A stretch of 45,358 nucleotides of DNA from Chroococcidiopsidaceae cyanobacterium CP_BM_ER_R8_30 (GTDB lineage: Bacteria; Cyanobacteriota; Cyanobacteriia; Cyanobacteriales; Chroococcidiopsidaceae), in assembly GCA_019244235.1 (NCBI GenBank), contig JAFASY010000181.1:1-45358 (forward strand), written 5' to 3'. The notes beneath the pieces were generated by a model. It searched no databases and was not told the origin of the DNA. It saw nothing but the letters and a program-made list of their open reading frames with translations. Position numbers and translations under genes: made by a program. This document shows, piece after piece, positions 43,248-45,358 of the stretch. The number at the start of each line of letters is the position of its first letter. Within the stretch, counting starts at the first letter, position 1.

Positions 43248-43733
43248 AGATATTTAACTTGGTTTTTAAAAGGGTATTATTGCAGATTATTAACCAATCC
43301 AAGCTAATTTTAAAAAATCACTTGTCTAGCAGCAGCTGAAAATGTTTTTCCATTATCAACATCTGTCTCATTCTCAATAAAAATGCTTTGTCAGATTAAT
43401 TTAACAACGCTATTTTGAATGAGACTAATCTGCTAGATAAGTGAGTCGTGTTTCCAGAACAAGGAGCTTCAATGTGGAGCATGTATAGTATGATTAAACA
43501 CCTTTAACCATAAAATTGAAATGAAAGCAAAGTCTTTCGTTAGACAGAAATGACTATTAGGTCGTTAGATAGATGTTATTTTGAATTTAAAGCAATAGCC
43601 TGGGCCCAGGCATCTATCTATACAAGTTTTTTATACTGCTAAGCCAATAGCTACTTGGGGCTTTTTGTTGAAAAATCACTGTGCAGCAGCTTTTACTGGA
43701 TAGAGGCTAAACAAACTTTGGAGCCTTCACGGA
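43248..43733. other. Divergent control region between the lactonase and GMC genes
   Basis: 486 AT-rich bases with promoters for both directions. The only clear structure is the nested inverted repeat at 43566-43620. No gene or RNA was recognised. Confidence 0.5.
43566..43620. promoter_or_regulatory. Nested inverted repeats upstream of the GMC gene
   Basis: TAGATAGATG (43566-43575) and CATCTATCTA (43611-43620) are perfect 10-base arms. Next to the right arm is the 14-base perfect palindrome GCCTGGGCCCAGGC (43598-43611), unusually GC-rich for its AT-rich surroundings. It lies about 115 bases before the GMC start. Confidence 0.45.
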
Positions 43734-45305
43734 ATGAATGTCACCGAACACTACGACCTAATCGTTATTGGTACGGGAGCGGGTGGAGGAACACTAGCAC
43801 ATTGGCTGGCACCAACTGGGAGGAAAATTTTGGTGCTGGAGCGGGGTGACTTTTTACCTAGGGAAAAAGCTAACTGGAGCGCTTTAGAAGTTTACCAAAA
43901 GGAACGTTATCACGCTGACGAAGACTGGTATGACCGAAGTGGTAGGACATTCCGTCCTCAGACAGGCTATTGGGTGGGCGGAAATACTAAGCTGTATGGC
44001 GCATCATTGCTACGCTTGCGGGAGCGAGATTTTGAGCGAGTCATTCACAAAGGTGGCATTTCACCCGCTTGGGAACTGAAGTATCAGGACTTTGAACCCT
44101 ACTATACCCAGGCAGAAAAGCTATATGAAGTTCACGGAGAGCGAGGTAAAGATCCAACTGAACCGCCTTGTAGTGCCTCGTATCCATATCCTCCCGTAAG
44201 CCATGAAAAAGATATGCAGGTGATCGCCGACGGCATTCGCGAACTGGGCTACTACCCCTTCCACCTACCGTTGGGACTGAAGCTGAACGAGGCAGAGCGC
44301 ACCAAGAGTCCTTGCATTCGCTGTGATACCTTTGATGGCTATCCTTGTCTTGTACATGCAAAAGCCGACGCTGAAGTGAATGCCATGCGTCCTGCTCTTG
44401 ACGCTTACCCTAACCTAACGCTCATCACAAATGCCAAAGTTCTTAAGCTGCATACAAGTGCATCTGGGAAAGAAGTGACCGCAGTCGAAACGAGTGTTAA
44501 TGGAGAGTTGCACCACTTCTCGGCGGCCATTGTCGTGGTGGCATGTGGTGCTATCAATTCTGCTGCATTGCTGTTGCGTTCTGCAAACAACCAGCATCAG
44601 AACGGACTGGCAAACAGCTCCGATCAGGTAGGGCGTAACTTTATGAAACATCAGGCAATTGCGCTTCTGGCGTTGGGGCTAGAACCTAATCGCGCTACGT
44701 TTCAAAAGACTATTGCGGTCAACGATTTTTACTGGGGAGAACCTGACTTTCCTTTTCCCATGGGTATGGTGCAAAATAGCGGGAATGTTGTGGCAGATAT
44801 GATTCCAGCAGAAGCACCACCCCTATTAGCACCCTATCTCAAACTGGTTCCTGAGTGGGAATTACATCTTGTTGCAGAAAGATCAGTCGGTTGGTGGCTG
44901 CAAACCGAAGACTTACCCGATTCGAATAACCGCGTTCGTATCGTTAAAGATAAAATTCATCTAGACTACACGGTAAATAATACCGAAGCTGCCGAGCGTC
45001 TCGTTCATAGGTGGACCTCAGTTCTTAAAGGGGCAAATCGGGATGTTAAACATGTCATTCCCTTTAGCATCTACCCCCGGAATAATATTCCCATTCAAGG
45101 GGTGGGTCATCAGTGTGGCACTTGTCGCTTTGGCTCTGACCCCAAAGCTTCTGTGCTAAATCTCGACTGTCGCACGCACGACGTTGATAATCTCTATGTC
45201 GTCGACAGTAGCTTTTTCCCTTCCCATTCTGGGGTTAACCCAACCCTAACAATTATGGCAAATGCGCTGCGCGTGGGCGATCATTTAGCAGAGCGATTGC
45301 AGTGA
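43734..45305 (+). CDS. GMC-family FAD oxidoreductase
   Basis: 523 residues. FAD-binding start LIVIGTGAGGGTLAHWLAPT (GxGxxG at 13-18), the GMC loop TGYWVGGNTKLYGASLLRLR, an FAD-covering segment VVVACGAINSAALLLRSANN, the active-site histidine in GVGHQCGTCRFGSDP and the C-terminal VDSSFFPSHSGVNPTLTIMA. It oxidises an alcohol or sugar; the acceptor is unknown. Three cysteines near residue 190-205 (SPCIRCDTFDGYPC) recall the bacterial GMC subgroup with a cysteine-rich insert. ATG 43734, divergent from the lactonase gene. Confidence 0.92.
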   Translation: MNVTEHYDLIVIGTGAGGGTLAHWLAPTGRKILVLERGDFLPREKANWSALEVYQKERYHADEDWYDRSGRTFRPQTGYWVGGNTKLYGASLLRLRERDFERVIHKGGISPAWELKYQDFEPYYTQAEKLYEVHGERGKDPTEPPCSASYPYPPVSHEKDMQVIADGIRELGYYPFHLPLGLKLNEAERTKSPCIRCDTFDGYPCLVHAKADAEVNAMRPALDAYPNLTLITNAKVLKLHTSASGKEVTAVETSVNGELHHFSAAIVVVACGAINSAALLLRSANNQHQNGLANSSDQVGRNFMKHQAIALLALGLEPNRATFQKTIAVNDFYWGEPDFPFPMGMVQNSGNVVADMIPAEAPPLLAPYLKLVPEWELHLVAERSVGWWLQTEDLPDSNNRVRIVKDKIHLDYTVNNTEAAERLVHRWTSVLKGANRDVKHVIPFSIYPRNNIPIQGVGHQCGTCRFGSDPKASVLNLDCRTHDVDNLYVVDSSFFPSHSGVNPTLTIMANALRVGDHLAERLQ

Positions 45306-45358
45306 ACTCCAAAGGAAGAGAAGTTTATTAGCTACTACTTCCAAACGAAAAATATGTA

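Overview
The window is cyanobacterial chromosome. It carries HIP1-type GCGATCGC octamers, thylakoid and carotenoid genes (crtH, crtQ, crtW, a Vipp1/PspA pair, a ThyD-like epimerase, MenB for phylloquinone) and many small families known mainly from cyanobacteria (DUF2811, a DUF6930-like protein, an Npun_F0494-like protein). Genus cannot be fixed from the sequence. All names rest on motif and family recognition by eye; no database was searched.

Layout. Positions 1-10.7 kb are housekeeping: a cut sigma-like gene, crtH, menB, a cysteine-motif small protein, a DciA/DUF721 protein, tandem pspA and vipp1, a thioredoxin, a class I/II aminotransferase, a receiver-only response regulator, uvrC and tRNA-Val(GAC). 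From the tRNA to about 16.5 kb lies an eroded island: an integrase fragment, a fused wreck of a DUF1156 methylase and a DUF499 ATPase (a phage-defence pairing), an apparently intact DarT/DarG DNA ADP-ribosylation toxin-antitoxin, a PIN-like toxin fragment, a double-glycine-leader peptide gene with its own terminator, a perfect 24-bp palindrome and a cluster of DnaA-box-like sites.

Positions 16.5-27.1 kb return to core genes: DUF2811, a RecB-like nuclease with Cas4-like cysteines, TPR proteins, ThyD-like protein, an A-type Fe-S carrier, crtQ with a coupled SRPBCC gene, a [2Fe-2S] ferredoxin and cobQ. At 27.2-30.3 kb a guanidine-I (ykkC) riboswitch precedes a three-gene ABC importer, which is therefore a probable guanidine uptake system. 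Then come lysC, an AT-rich FAD oxidoreductase, a membrane cluster (single-TM protein, YtxH, DUF948-like, rhomboid) and a TPM-domain protein.

The last part (37.6-45.3 kb) is mixed: a pirin pseudogene with an internal deletion next to a striking 27-bp palindrome, a proline-iminopeptidase-like hydrolase, a DCC-family thiol protein, the ketolase crtW, a RemA-like protein, DoxX, an SMP-30 lactonase and a GMC oxidoreductase. Two copies of a 53-54 bp hairpin repeat sit 27 kb apart in opposite orientation.
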